A stretch of DNA of 17,161 nt from Clostridia bacterium (GTDB lineage Bacteria > Bacillota_A > Clostridia > Christensenellales > CAG-138): assembly GCA_017553815.1 (NCBI GenBank), contig JAFZJT010000294.1, positions 1 through 17,161 of the forward strand, given 5' to 3'. The notes below the pieces were generated by a model, which saw only the letters and a program-made list of their open reading frames with translations, made no database searches and was not told where the DNA came from. Both the position numbers and the translations under genes were made by a program. How positions within the stretch are numbered: position 1 is the first letter of the stretch; each line of letters starts with the position of its first letter. Shown here piece by piece: positions 1-6,069 of this stretch.

Positions 1-853
1 ACCAGTTTTTACCACGCCGGATCCGAGCATTGCTTTTGAGCAGATCGAGCCCGGAGATCAGCGCATCTTCGACTATTGCGCTTTTTTCGGCAACTCGCTT
101 TTCGACTCGCTCTTCTACAATAGAGTCGTTACGCACGGTTCTTTCTATACAAGGGTAGGATTGACTGTCAATACCGCCTACACGCTTCCTTCAACCTACG
201 GAAGCATACCCGTTATCGACGAGCTCAACACCGGCAGCTACAGGGGTATCCTGCTTATGTTCGGACAGAACGAGCTCGGTTGGGCGCCTCATTCGTTTAC
301 AAGCAGATATTCAAGACTTATCGCGGACGTTCATTCCCGCCAGCCTCAAGCCACCCTGCTTTTGGCGGGCATGCCGCCGTTATCAAAATACTTGTCACAA
401 ACCAGCACGAACGGTTCGACCAATGAAAACGCCACCATTTTTAACGGCATTATTCGCGAAATGGCTGAAAGCTGCGACTATTGCCGCTACATTGAACCGC
501 CTGCTTCACTTTACGATTCCGATGGCTATCTTCCCGCCAACGCTTCGCCGGACGGTATGCATTTGAACAGGACATACCTCACGATTTGGGCCGAGCATCT
601 CTGCATCGCCTCGGTGAACGAGCTTGTTCCGAGGCCTGAAAACACACCTACGCCCGAACCGTCACCCGCGCCGACCTTTACCCCCGTGCCGATACCGACG
701 CCAATACCTTTGCCCACTCCAACGGTCACGCCCGAGCCCACTGCGCAGCCGACGCCGACGCCAGCCCCCATCGAGACACTCCCGCCTATCCCGACGAACG
801 AGCCCAAGGAAACGCCGCTGCCCCCCTCCCCCATCGTGACGCATGAGCCTTGA
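1..853 (+). CDS. SGNH/GDSL-type surface protein, 5' partial, with Pro/Thr-rich C-terminal tail
   Basis: The reading frame is open from base 2, so the true start lies outside the window; 283 residues are visible. Three SGNH-hydrolase blocks can be seen: a GNS block I (Ser at visible residue 32, in FFGNSLF), a GQNE block III (Asn near residue 90) and a DGMH block V (His near residue 187). They give the Ser, Asn and His expected of an SGNH esterase or acyltransferase fold, with Asn replacing Asp in the usual GDS. The last 70 or so residues are a low-complexity tail of Pro-Thr-Pro-x units typical of wall-spanning or extracellular spacers; no LPXTG sorting motif follows. The catalytic part matches the next gene at roughly half of positions by eye, so the two are tandem paralogues. 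Substrate unknown; a carbohydrate ester is an inference from context. A TTG at 161 could be mistaken for the start, but block I lies upstream of it. Confidence 0.8.
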   Translation, partial: PVFTTPDPSIAFEQIEPGDQRIFDYCAFFGNSLFDSLFYNRVVTHGSFYTRVGLTVNTAYTLPSTYGSIPVIDELNTGSYRGILLMFGQNELGWAPHSFTSRYSRLIADVHSRQPQATLLLAGMPPLSKYLSQTSTNGSTNENATIFNGIIREMAESCDYCRYIEPPASLYDSDGYLPANASPDGMHLNRTYLTIWAEHLCIASVNELVPRPENTPTPEPSPAPTFTPVPIPTPIPLPTPTVTPEPTAQPTPTPAPIETLPPIPTNEPKETPLPPSPIVTHEP

Positions 854-929
854 GGCAGTGCATTCGCGCTTTTCGGGAACCGCCGATTATACAAAAAAAG
901 ACATAAAAAGTTAATAAATATCCACGCTT

Positions 930-985
930 ATTATACCAAATATCGGTGCCTTTATGTTGAAAACAGTCCCGACATTTGGTATAAT
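930..985. repeat. Imperfect inverted repeat spanning the promoter of the second SGNH gene
   Basis: Two 17-base arms, 930-946 (ATTATACCAAATATCGG) and 969-985 (CCGACATTTGGTATAAT), are complementary with one mismatch and are separated by 22 bases. The right arm contains the -10 box and the left arm is its mirror copy. The centre falls on the -35 box. The arrangement suggests a regulator operator or an mRNA/DNA hairpin; no T-tract follows, so it does not look like a terminator. Confidence 0.7.
957..985 (+). promoter_or_regulatory. SigA-type promoter of the second SGNH gene
   Basis: TTGAAA at 957-962, a 17-base spacer and TATAAT at 980-985 preceded by TGG, giving an extended -10 element. Predicted transcription start is near 992, about 60 bases before the likely ATG at 1052. 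The promoter lies inside an inverted repeat. Confidence 0.75.
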
Positions 986-1051
986 AGTCTTTGATACGTT
1001 GATTTGAATCGACGTGTACACGATTTGGAAGGAAGTTGCGCTCGGCACTGT

Positions 1052-2029
1052 ATGACCGCTTCTTTTGCGAAAAAATGCATAGTTTTGACGGTCACGCTCG
1101 CCGCCATTCTTTCCGCGCTTGGCTGCTTGAAGATAAGCGAGCCGGTGATTGTTGAGATCAGTAGCTTCACCGCTGTTCCCGTCTCGACGCTGTCTCCCGT
1201 TTCCGCCGAGGTAAGGCTCAGTACGCTCTCCCCATTGGCGACCACTGCGCCGTTCGATGTTTCACCTTCTCCGTATGTGCCGCCGACGCCAACGCCCGTT
1301 CCAACGCCAGCACCCACCGAGCAGCCAACGGAAACTCCGGCGCTTACCGAGATGCCAACCGCCAATCAGACCGCTATCCACGTTACGCCGACCCCGTATG
1401 GTTGGCCCTCGATTCCTTATTGCACTCCTCTTCCCTGGGGAATGGCGGATCAAAGCGTTTTTGACAACTGCGCGTTCGTCGGGAACTCGATGTTTGAAGC
1501 GCTCGACGCCTACGGCGTGGTCACGCACGGTGCGATCTTTGCAACGGTCGGCCTCAACATCAACACCGTCTATACCGTCGCCACGACGCACGGCAGCCTC
1601 CCGGTAATCGACGAGCTGAATACAGGGAATTATATCGGAGTGCTTTTGATGTTCGGTCAAAACGAGCTCGGTTGGCCTGATATGAACGTTTTCATTAAAA
1701 AATACGCCAACCTGATCCGCGACGTCAAATCGCGCCAGCCGAATGCGCGAGTATTCGTAACAGGAATGCCGCCCGTCACAAAGGCGCTTTCCGACAGAAA
1801 CGAGGACGGCGTTACGAATGAAAACATCAACTACGTCAACTCGCTTCTTGCGAATCTTGCTTCGCAGTTCGGCTACTGCCGCTATATTTCGGCTCCGGAC
1901 AGCATGTACGACGCATCAGGCGCACTGCCCGCTGTTGCTTCCGGCGACGGTCTGCATCTGAATATGACCTATTCTCGGATATGGACGGAGCATCTCATTC
2001 AAGCTGTTGCAGCAGGTTTATCGAGCTGA
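1052..2029 (+). CDS. SGNH/GDSL-type secreted protein with N-terminal Pro/Thr-rich linker
   Basis: A 325-residue protein. The chosen ATG gives a good signal peptide: basic KK at residues 7-8, a hydrophobic stretch to about residue 22, then a Gly-Cys at 24-25 that could be a non-ideal lipobox (ALGC). A longer TTG start at 1004 would place 16 charged residues before it and has no better ribosome site; neither start has a convincing Shine-Dalgarno sequence. Residues about 70-120 are Pro/Thr-rich with PTPTP units, followed by the SGNH domain: GNS (Ser146), GQNE (Asn204) and DGLH (Asp299, His302). The conserved positions match the preceding gene, but here the Pro-rich spacer is N-terminal rather than C-terminal. 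It has its own promoter. Expected role is hydrolysis or transfer of an acyl ester outside the membrane; the substrate cannot be read from the sequence. Confidence 0.82.
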   Translation: MTASFAKKCIVLTVTLAAILSALGCLKISEPVIVEISSFTAVPVSTLSPVSAEVRLSTLSPLATTAPFDVSPSPYVPPTPTPVPTPAPTEQPTETPALTEMPTANQTAIHVTPTPYGWPSIPYCTPLPWGMADQSVFDNCAFVGNSMFEALDAYGVVTHGAIFATVGLNINTVYTVATTHGSLPVIDELNTGNYIGVLLMFGQNELGWPDMNVFIKKYANLIRDVKSRQPNARVFVTGMPPVTKALSDRNEDGVTNENINYVNSLLANLASQFGYCRYISAPDSMYDASGALPAVASGDGLHLNMTYSRIWTEHLIQAVAAGLSS

Positions 2030-2090
2030 CACGGCTTAAAATGCGCCAACACCGAGAGAACAACAAGTATTCATTCACGCATAAAGCTGA

Positions 2091-2102
2091 TTGATATATC
2101 AA
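2091..2102. repeat. 12-base perfect palindrome upstream of the DUF4358 gene
   Basis: TTGATATATCAA is its own reverse complement and lies 36 bases upstream of the ATG at 2138. It might be an operator or part of a weak promoter (TTCACG at 2074-2079, poor -10). AT-rich palindromes of this length can occur by chance. Confidence 0.3.
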
Positions 2103-2137
2103 ACACTATCGCCTAAGCGCGATAAACGGAGGTACAA

Positions 2138-2656
2138 ATGAAAAAGATTCTTGCATTGCTTCTTGCCGTTATAACGGTATTCTCTCTCACCGCCTGCGGC
2201 GGCGATAAGTATGCCGATCTCAACATCGGCAGCATTACCGGCTTCGGTCAAAACATCTTGACCCGATCCAAGTTTGAGTTCAATCTCTCCGAGGTCGACG
2301 CCGATGATCTTGAGTTCTCCGCTGAAACGCTTCTTAAGATAAGCAAGGATAAGATCAACTATATTAACGGCAAGCCCGAGATGTATCGCGCAATGGCCTC
2401 TCCCGAGGAGATCCTCATCATCGGTGCGACCGACGCCGCTGCGGCGAAGGCAATCATTAACGGCCCCATCGCCGATTGGGTCAAGTATGAGCGCGACGGT
2501 TATTCCGATTACGGTCCCGAACAGGTGCCCAAGATCGATTCCTGCGTCAAGACGACTGCAGGCAGATACGTTTTCCTTATCATCAGCAATGACAATGAGC
2601 AATCAAGGAACGTTCTCAACGATCTTCTTGAAACCGCTCTCAAGATCCATGACTGA
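2138..2656 (+). CDS. DUF4358 family lipoprotein
   Basis: A 172-residue protein with a strong GGAGG site at 2129-2133. It starts with a lipoprotein signal: MKK, a hydrophobic core, then a lipobox SLTAC with the lipidated Cys at residue 20 followed by GGDK. The rest is a small globular domain ending in a YVFLIISND strand and a helix, the pattern of DUF4358 proteins of Clostridia. No catalytic residues are recognised and the molecular function is unknown. Members of this family are often found beside DHHW/AlgX-like and MBOAT genes, which is the situation here on the DHHW side: the stop codon overlaps the next gene by 8 bases, so the two are very likely translated together and act at the same place on the outer face of the membrane. 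Confidence 0.82.
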   Translation: MKKILALLLAVITVFSLTACGGDKYADLNIGSITGFGQNILTRSKFEFNLSEVDADDLEFSAETLLKISKDKINYINGKPEMYRAMASPEEILIIGATDAAAAKAIINGPIADWVKYERDGYSDYGPEQVPKIDSCVKTTAGRYVFLIISNDNEQSRNVLNDLLETALKIHD

Positions 2657-3848
2657 GCCTAAAGAAAATATCAATACCGCTTCCGCTGCTCACGGCAGGC
2701 TCGGCGTGCCGAAGACCGTGCTCTTCGGCATATTCGTCGCTTTCATCGGAATATTCTTTCTTTTGATGCTCTTCCTTCCCAAGCGCGAAGGAGGGCTCAG
2801 TCCCAATGAGCGACGGATACTCGCCAAAGCACCCAACGCGAGCATCGACAACATCATGCACGGCGGCTTTGCCGACGAGGTTGATACCTGGCTTCAGGAT
2901 CATTTCCCGCTCCGCACGGAGTTTGTTTCGATCTATTCCTATGCCAACCGCTACACCGGCAGGAACGCGGTCGAGGGCGTTGTGCTCGGTTCTGAGAACA
3001 GGCTTATAAAAGCGCCGCTCGAAGCAATCGACTCCGCCATCGAAACCAATATCGGCAAGCTCACGCGCTTTATCGAATCAAACGAGCTCAATGCCTACAC
3101 CTATCTCATCCCCTCATCGGGCTATATGCTCGAATCGGAGCTGCCCAAGCTCCATCTTGAGTATCACGACGGCGAGATACTTGACAGGCTCGAGGGCGCA
3201 CTCAAATCAAGCGCCGAGATAATTCCCGTGCGCTCCATCTTCAACGAGCAGGATGACGTCGGCTCCCTCTATTATAAGACCGACCATCATCTCACGATGA
3301 AAGGTTCGTATCTCTCCTATGTTGAGATAGCGAGGCGCTTGGGACTCTCTCCGCTTCCCGAAAGCGAATTCACAAAGACCCCGTATGATTTTTTCGGCAC
3401 GCTATACGGTCAGAGCTGTTTATTCGGTGTTCCATGCGATACGCTTGAAACCTGGGTCGGATTGTATGACGAAAAGCTCACCGTGACCACCGCTGACGGC
3501 GGCGCAGAGACCGTGCATCACGGTTCGCTCGATACAGACTGCCTTTCGGACGACGTTGTCGATAAATACGCCGCATATCTTTACAGCAATCACGGCGTAA
3601 CGAAGATCGTGAACGAATCCGTTTTCGACGGAACTCTGCTTGTTTTGAAGGACAGCTTCGGAAACGCGATAGTCCCCTTCCTTGCGGCGCATTACAACAC
3701 CGTTATTATGATAGACGTGCGCTCGCTGTATTACAGCCCCTCCCTGCCAGCTCCGAGCGAGCTTTGCGAGGAATACGGCATCGATGATTTCCTTGTTATA
3801 ACGGGGCTCGACACCGTTGCCGAGGGTACTCTCGACTGGCTGAGATAA
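2649..3848 (+). CDS. DHHW family (AlgX/AlgJ-like) membrane-anchored SGNH protein
   Basis: Start ATG at 2649 overlaps the DUF4358 stop by 8 bases, giving 399 residues; the open frame extends further upstream but only inside the preceding gene. A short cytoplasmic N-terminus is followed by one membrane segment (about residues 22-43), leaving the catalytic part outside. Visible motifs are TDHHLT (Asp212, His213, His214) and KDSFGN (Ser336), the Asp-His and nucleophilic Ser sites of the AlgX/AlgJ/DHHW branch of SGNH-like proteins. The family name refers to DHHW; this copy has Leu in place of Trp. Relatives work with MBOAT proteins to O-acetylate exopolysaccharide or wall polymers. No MBOAT gene is in the window, so the acyl donor partner would have to be encoded upstream of base 1 or elsewhere. 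The assignment to the family is firm; the substrate is unknown. Confidence 0.85.
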   Translation: MTEPKENINTASAAHGRLGVPKTVLFGIFVAFIGIFFLLMLFLPKREGGLSPNERRILAKAPNASIDNIMHGGFADEVDTWLQDHFPLRTEFVSIYSYANRYTGRNAVEGVVLGSENRLIKAPLEAIDSAIETNIGKLTRFIESNELNAYTYLIPSSGYMLESELPKLHLEYHDGEILDRLEGALKSSAEIIPVRSIFNEQDDVGSLYYKTDHHLTMKGSYLSYVEIARRLGLSPLPESEFTKTPYDFFGTLYGQSCLFGVPCDTLETWVGLYDEKLTVTTADGGAETVHHGSLDTDCLSDDVVDKYAAYLYSNHGVTKIVNESVFDGTLLVLKDSFGNAIVPFLAAHYNTVIMIDVRSLYYSPSLPAPSELCEEYGIDDFLVITGLDTVAEGTLDWLR

Positions 3849-3869
3849 CGCCGCTATCGAATAATGCAT

Positions 3870-3903
3870 ACAATAGAACCCTGCGTTTGCAGGGTTTTAT
3901 TGT
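3870..3903. terminator. Bidirectional intrinsic terminator between convergent genes
   Basis: A 15-base stem (3870-3884 and 3889-3903) with one mismatch and a GTTT loop: ACCCTGC pairs with GCAGGGT and the stem continues through AT-rich flanks, giving a T-rich tail on either strand. It sits 21 bases after the DHHW gene and about 50 bases after the end of the convergent glycosylase gene. Confidence 0.85.
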
Positions 3904-3951
3904 ATTTCTATTCGTTTGTTCAGAATGCGCCAAAGACTTACTCTGCTTGAT

Positions 3952-4875
3952 TCATCCGGCGTTCTCGCCGTCTGCCGCACCATCCTTTTTGACCTTGCCG
4001 AGTTGAACGGCTCGGGCATGATAGAAGATGTACTGTTGGATTATGCCGGAGTATTTGCCGATGCTCACAACTGCCTCACGCATCTCCGCCCTTTTCGGCG
4101 GAACGCTGTCGAAGAAAAGCTCTTTCATAGCGCGGTCGATCCAAACGTCGATCGGGAATGCATCGGTATGCCCGAGCGAGAAAAGCAGAATGCAGTCCGC
4201 AACCTTGGGACCAACGCCCTTGAATGAGAGCAGCTCCTTTCGAGCGGCGTCGAGCGGCATATCGCGGAGCTTTTCAAGATCGTATCCTTCCGAGATGCGC
4301 TTCGCTGTCTCGACTATATAGGGCGCGCGGTAGCCCGTGCCTATCGCTTGGAGCTGTTCTGTTGAGAGCGAAGCCAACGCCTCGGGTGATGGGAATGCAT
4401 GCATCTCCTTCCCCATAAAGTTCAGCTTTTCGCCCGCAAGACGGCAAAGCCTTTCAACAATGCCCGATATGCGTTTGATATTGTTGTTTGCCGAAATAAT
4501 GAAGGAGATCAGCGCCTCAAACGGCTCCTGATTGAACACTCTTATCCCCTCTGCTCCCGGAAGGCAGACCGAGAGGCGGGGATCTGCGGCTATCATCGCC
4601 TCGATCGCGGAATAATCGCGCTCAAGATCGAAATAATCCATATAGCTTGCCGCTTCCTCGTCCGTGCAGGGATAAACCGAAAGAAAGCTGCCCGTCTGCG
4701 CGGCGCGAACAGCTTTTCCGCGAATTACGCAGGTGAATGCGCTTATCTCCCCCGCCGCTTCGTCCCTCTCACACTCCGTCCAGCGGAAGGCCTGACCGCA
4801 GGTGGCGCATTTTACAAGGTCGAAGCGCTTGAACTCGCGAATATAGAGCGTGTCGTTTTTAACTTCGTAAACCAT
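3952..4875 (-). CDS. ogg: 8-oxoguanine DNA glycosylase/lyase, OGG1-like
   Basis: A 307-residue HhH-GPD glycosylase that removes 8-oxoguanine from DNA in base excision repair and can cut the strand by beta-elimination. The N-terminal domain carries GQAFRW (residues 27-32), characteristic of the OGG1 branch. The helix-hairpin-helix is FKGVGPKVADC with the catalytic Lys at 224, followed by PIDVW with the catalytic Asp at 243, the same spacing as in human OGG1 (Lys249/Asp268). SFIISANNNIKRI (about 124-136) is also typical. It lies 27 bases after the flavodoxin gene on the same strand and is probably co-transcribed. No Shine-Dalgarno site is visible before the ATG at 4875, and no alternative start fits the domain. 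AlkA-type glycosylase is less likely because of the OGG signatures. Confidence 0.9.
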   Translation of the reverse strand: MVYEVKNDTLYIREFKRFDLVKCATCGQAFRWTECERDEAAGEISAFTCVIRGKAVRAAQTGSFLSVYPCTDEEAASYMDYFDLERDYSAIEAMIAADPRLSVCLPGAEGIRVFNQEPFEALISFIISANNNIKRISGIVERLCRLAGEKLNFMGKEMHAFPSPEALASLSTEQLQAIGTGYRAPYIVETAKRISEGYDLEKLRDMPLDAARKELLSFKGVGPKVADCILLFSLGHTDAFPIDVWIDRAMKELFFDSVPPKRAEMREAVVSIGKYSGIIQQYIFYHARAVQLGKVKKDGAADGENAG

Positions 4876-4897
4876 CGATCGTTTTTTAATCGGTTAA

Positions 4898-4914
4898 GGC
4901 ACTTACAAAGTGCC
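4898..4914 (-). other. Perfect hairpin overlapping the flavodoxin stop codon
   Basis: GGCACTT (4898-4904) and AAGTGCC (4908-4914) pair perfectly across a 3-base loop. On the minus strand the TAA stop of the flavodoxin gene lies in the loop and 3' arm. No T-tract follows in the transcribed direction, so it is not a classical terminator. It could modulate read-through into the glycosylase gene or protect the mRNA end. Confidence 0.5.
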
Positions 4915-5424
4915 GTTTTCCTTGAGCCAACGCTCGATGAACGGATCGGAATTCTCGATCCCCGTTCCGCAGAGCGATATGCCCTTCATAACGTTCGCAC
5001 CGGGGCATGTGCGCTTGATGTCCTCCTCGCTCCTGCCGAGATCGTCGCCCTCGTTGGTGCAGAGCGGAAGTATCGTTTTGCCCGTAAAATCGAACGCCTC
5101 AAGGAATGTGAACACCGCCATCGGCATGGTTTTCCAATAGTTGGGGTACGCGAGTATGATCGTGTCATAGCCGTCAATGCTCTCAGGCATGGAAACGAGT
5201 TCGGGGCGCGCGTTGTTGAGCTTGTCCTCCCTCGACTCCCTCATGCAGGCCTCGTACTCCTTGGAGTAGGGCTTCTTCATGGAAATCCGGAAGGTGTCGG
5301 CTCCCGTCAGCGCCTTCGCTTTTTCGGCGGCTATCTCGGTGTTTCCCACCTTGACGTAGCGCTTTTCGTATCCGAAATAGTTTTCATCGCTCCTTGAAAA
5401 GAACGCAATAAGAATATTCGACAT
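4903..5424 (-). CDS. Flavodoxin family protein (Flavodoxin_4 type)
   Basis: A 173-residue protein expected to bind FMN and carry electrons or reduce a small substrate in the cytosol. The start is the ATG at 5424 (MSNILIAFFS), preceded by CAGGAG about 7 bases upstream; the open frame extends to 5538 but the extra residues are not flavodoxin-like. Seen in order: the first beta strand ILIAFFSRS leading to a phosphate-binding region with GNTE (residues 27-30), a central TIILAYPNYWKTMPM segment (about 89-103) that would flank the isoalloxazine ring, and EGDDLGRSEEDIK (125-137) followed by KGISLCG. These match the single-domain flavodoxins common in Clostridia. Its partner is unknown. It is the first gene of a unit with the OGG-type glycosylase; an oxidative-stress link is only an inference. 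Confidence 0.88.
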   Translation of the reverse strand: MSNILIAFFSRSDENYFGYEKRYVKVGNTEIAAEKAKALTGADTFRISMKKPYSKEYEACMRESREDKLNNARPELVSMPESIDGYDTIILAYPNYWKTMPMAVFTFLEAFDFTGKTILPLCTNEGDDLGRSEEDIKRTCPGANVMKGISLCGTGIENSDPFIERWLKENGTL

Positions 5425-5470
5425 GCTTTTTCTCCTGTTCCAAAGGCTACTGCCTTTATTATTCAGCATT

Positions 5471-5499
5471 ATTTTACAACTTTTTCGCACTAAAAACAA
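5471..5499 (-). promoter_or_regulatory. Probable promoter of the flavodoxin-glycosylase unit
   Basis: On the minus strand, TTGTTT (5499-5494), a 17-base spacer and TAAAAT (5476-5471). Predicted start of transcription is about 40 bases before the flavodoxin ATG. Both boxes deviate from consensus, but spacing and position fit. Confidence 0.5.
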
Positions 5500-5522
5500 T
5501 GGATTATTTTTCACGATAAAAG

Positions 5523-5543
5523 CCGATTTGCACGCCAAATCGG
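5523..5543 (-). terminator. Second hairpin downstream of rsfS, possible terminator
   Basis: CCGATTTG (5523-5530) pairs perfectly with CAAATCGG (5536-5543) across a 5-base loop. On the minus strand it is followed by CTTTTA. It lies after a stronger terminator for the same unit and just upstream of the flavodoxin promoter, so it may act as a back-up. Confidence 0.5.
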
Positions 5544-5576
5544 TATGATTTTACTCGATGCAGATAAGGGGGAAAT

Positions 5577-5602
5577 CAAAAAGGGCGCGAAAAAGCACGC
5601 CC
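5577..5602 (-). terminator. Intrinsic terminator of the nadD-yqeK/rsfS unit
   Basis: On the minus strand a 7-base stem GGGCGTG/CGCGCCC (5602-5596 with 5589-5583, one G-U pair) with a 6-base loop is followed directly by TTTTTG. It starts 22 bases after the rsfS stop codon. Confidence 0.85.
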
Positions 5603-5623
5603 AATGTTCTTTGAAGCATTGCG

Positions 5624-6031
5624 TCAATTATCGAACTTTATGGTTTCGGTGGTCTCATCCATCCAAAGGCGCTCAACATTATAGTATTCGCGCTCCTCGG
5701 GATGGAAGATATGCACGATGATACTCGCATAGTCGAGCACGATCCACCTGCCGTCGTTATAGCCCTCCCTGCGGCGAAGCTGAAGCCCCGCCTCGGCGGC
5801 CTTGTCCTCGACCTCGTCGCAAACGGATTTGACATGGATCGCGGAGGTTCCGCTCATGAAGATGAACCAATCCGCAAGTATGGTCTTATCGGCAACGCGA
5901 ACCGCGATAACGTCGTTTGCCTTTTTGGATGCGGTCGTTTCACCGATAACGTTTACGCACCGCCTGATTTCATCTCTGAGCTTGGCCTCAAGCTCGGAGA
6001 CGCTCGTTTGAATCTCGTTGAAATTGTCCAA
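5624..6031 (-). CDS. rsfS: Ribosome silencing factor RsfS
   Basis: RsfS binds ribosomal protein uL14 on the 50S subunit and blocks subunit joining when nutrients are short. The family core is plain: DWFIFMSGTSAIHVKSV, then LQLRRREGYNDGRWIVLDYASIIVHIF, ending HPEEREYYNVERLW. I chose the TTG at 6031 (135 residues) because GGGAGGA lies 7 bases upstream; an ATG at 6058 and a TTG at 6073 in the same frame have no ribosome site and would add residues with no family counterpart. With this start the gene begins 38 bases after the NadD-YqeK stop; the same transcript is expected, as nadD, yqeK and rsfS are neighbours in many Firmicutes. About 15-20 residues at each end extend beyond the usual domain. 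Confidence 0.93.
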   Translation of the reverse strand: MDNFNEIQTSVSELEAKLRDEIRRCVNVIGETTASKKANDVIAVRVADKTILADWFIFMSGTSAIHVKSVCDEVEDKAAEAGLQLRRREGYNDGRWIVLDYASIIVHIFHPEEREYYNVERLWMDETTETIKFDN

Positions 6032-6036
6032 TTCCG

Positions 6037-6044
6037 TTCCTCCC
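6037..6044 (-). promoter_or_regulatory. Ribosome binding site that sets the rsfS start at a TTG
   Basis: Minus-strand GGGAGGAA (6044-6037), a few bases before TTG at 6031-6029. No comparable site stands before the upstream in-frame ATG (6058) or TTG (6073). Confidence 0.7.
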
Positions 6045-6069
6045 AAATTCGTATTCATTATTAGTTTAT

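Noticed and set aside
629..850. CRISPR-like or tandem DNA repeat in the first SGNH gene
   Set aside because: The repetition is in Pro-Thr codons with variable third bases and unit lengths; there are no regular repeats and spacers.
526..1365. Minus-strand frames with Gly/Val repeat proteins (526-894 and 952-1365)
   Set aside because: They are antisense readings of the Pro/Thr-rich segments of the two SGNH genes; the repeat pattern is a by-product.
2424..2648. Upstream extension of the DHHW protein inside the DUF4358 gene
   Set aside because: The extension reads the DUF4358 gene in another frame; the ATG at 2649 gives the usual short N-terminus and membrane segment.
4399..5397. Long + strand open frame of 332 codons
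   Set aside because: It lies antisense to the glycosylase and flavodoxin genes, which have clear family motifs; its own translation shows no domain and spans two genes and their spacer.
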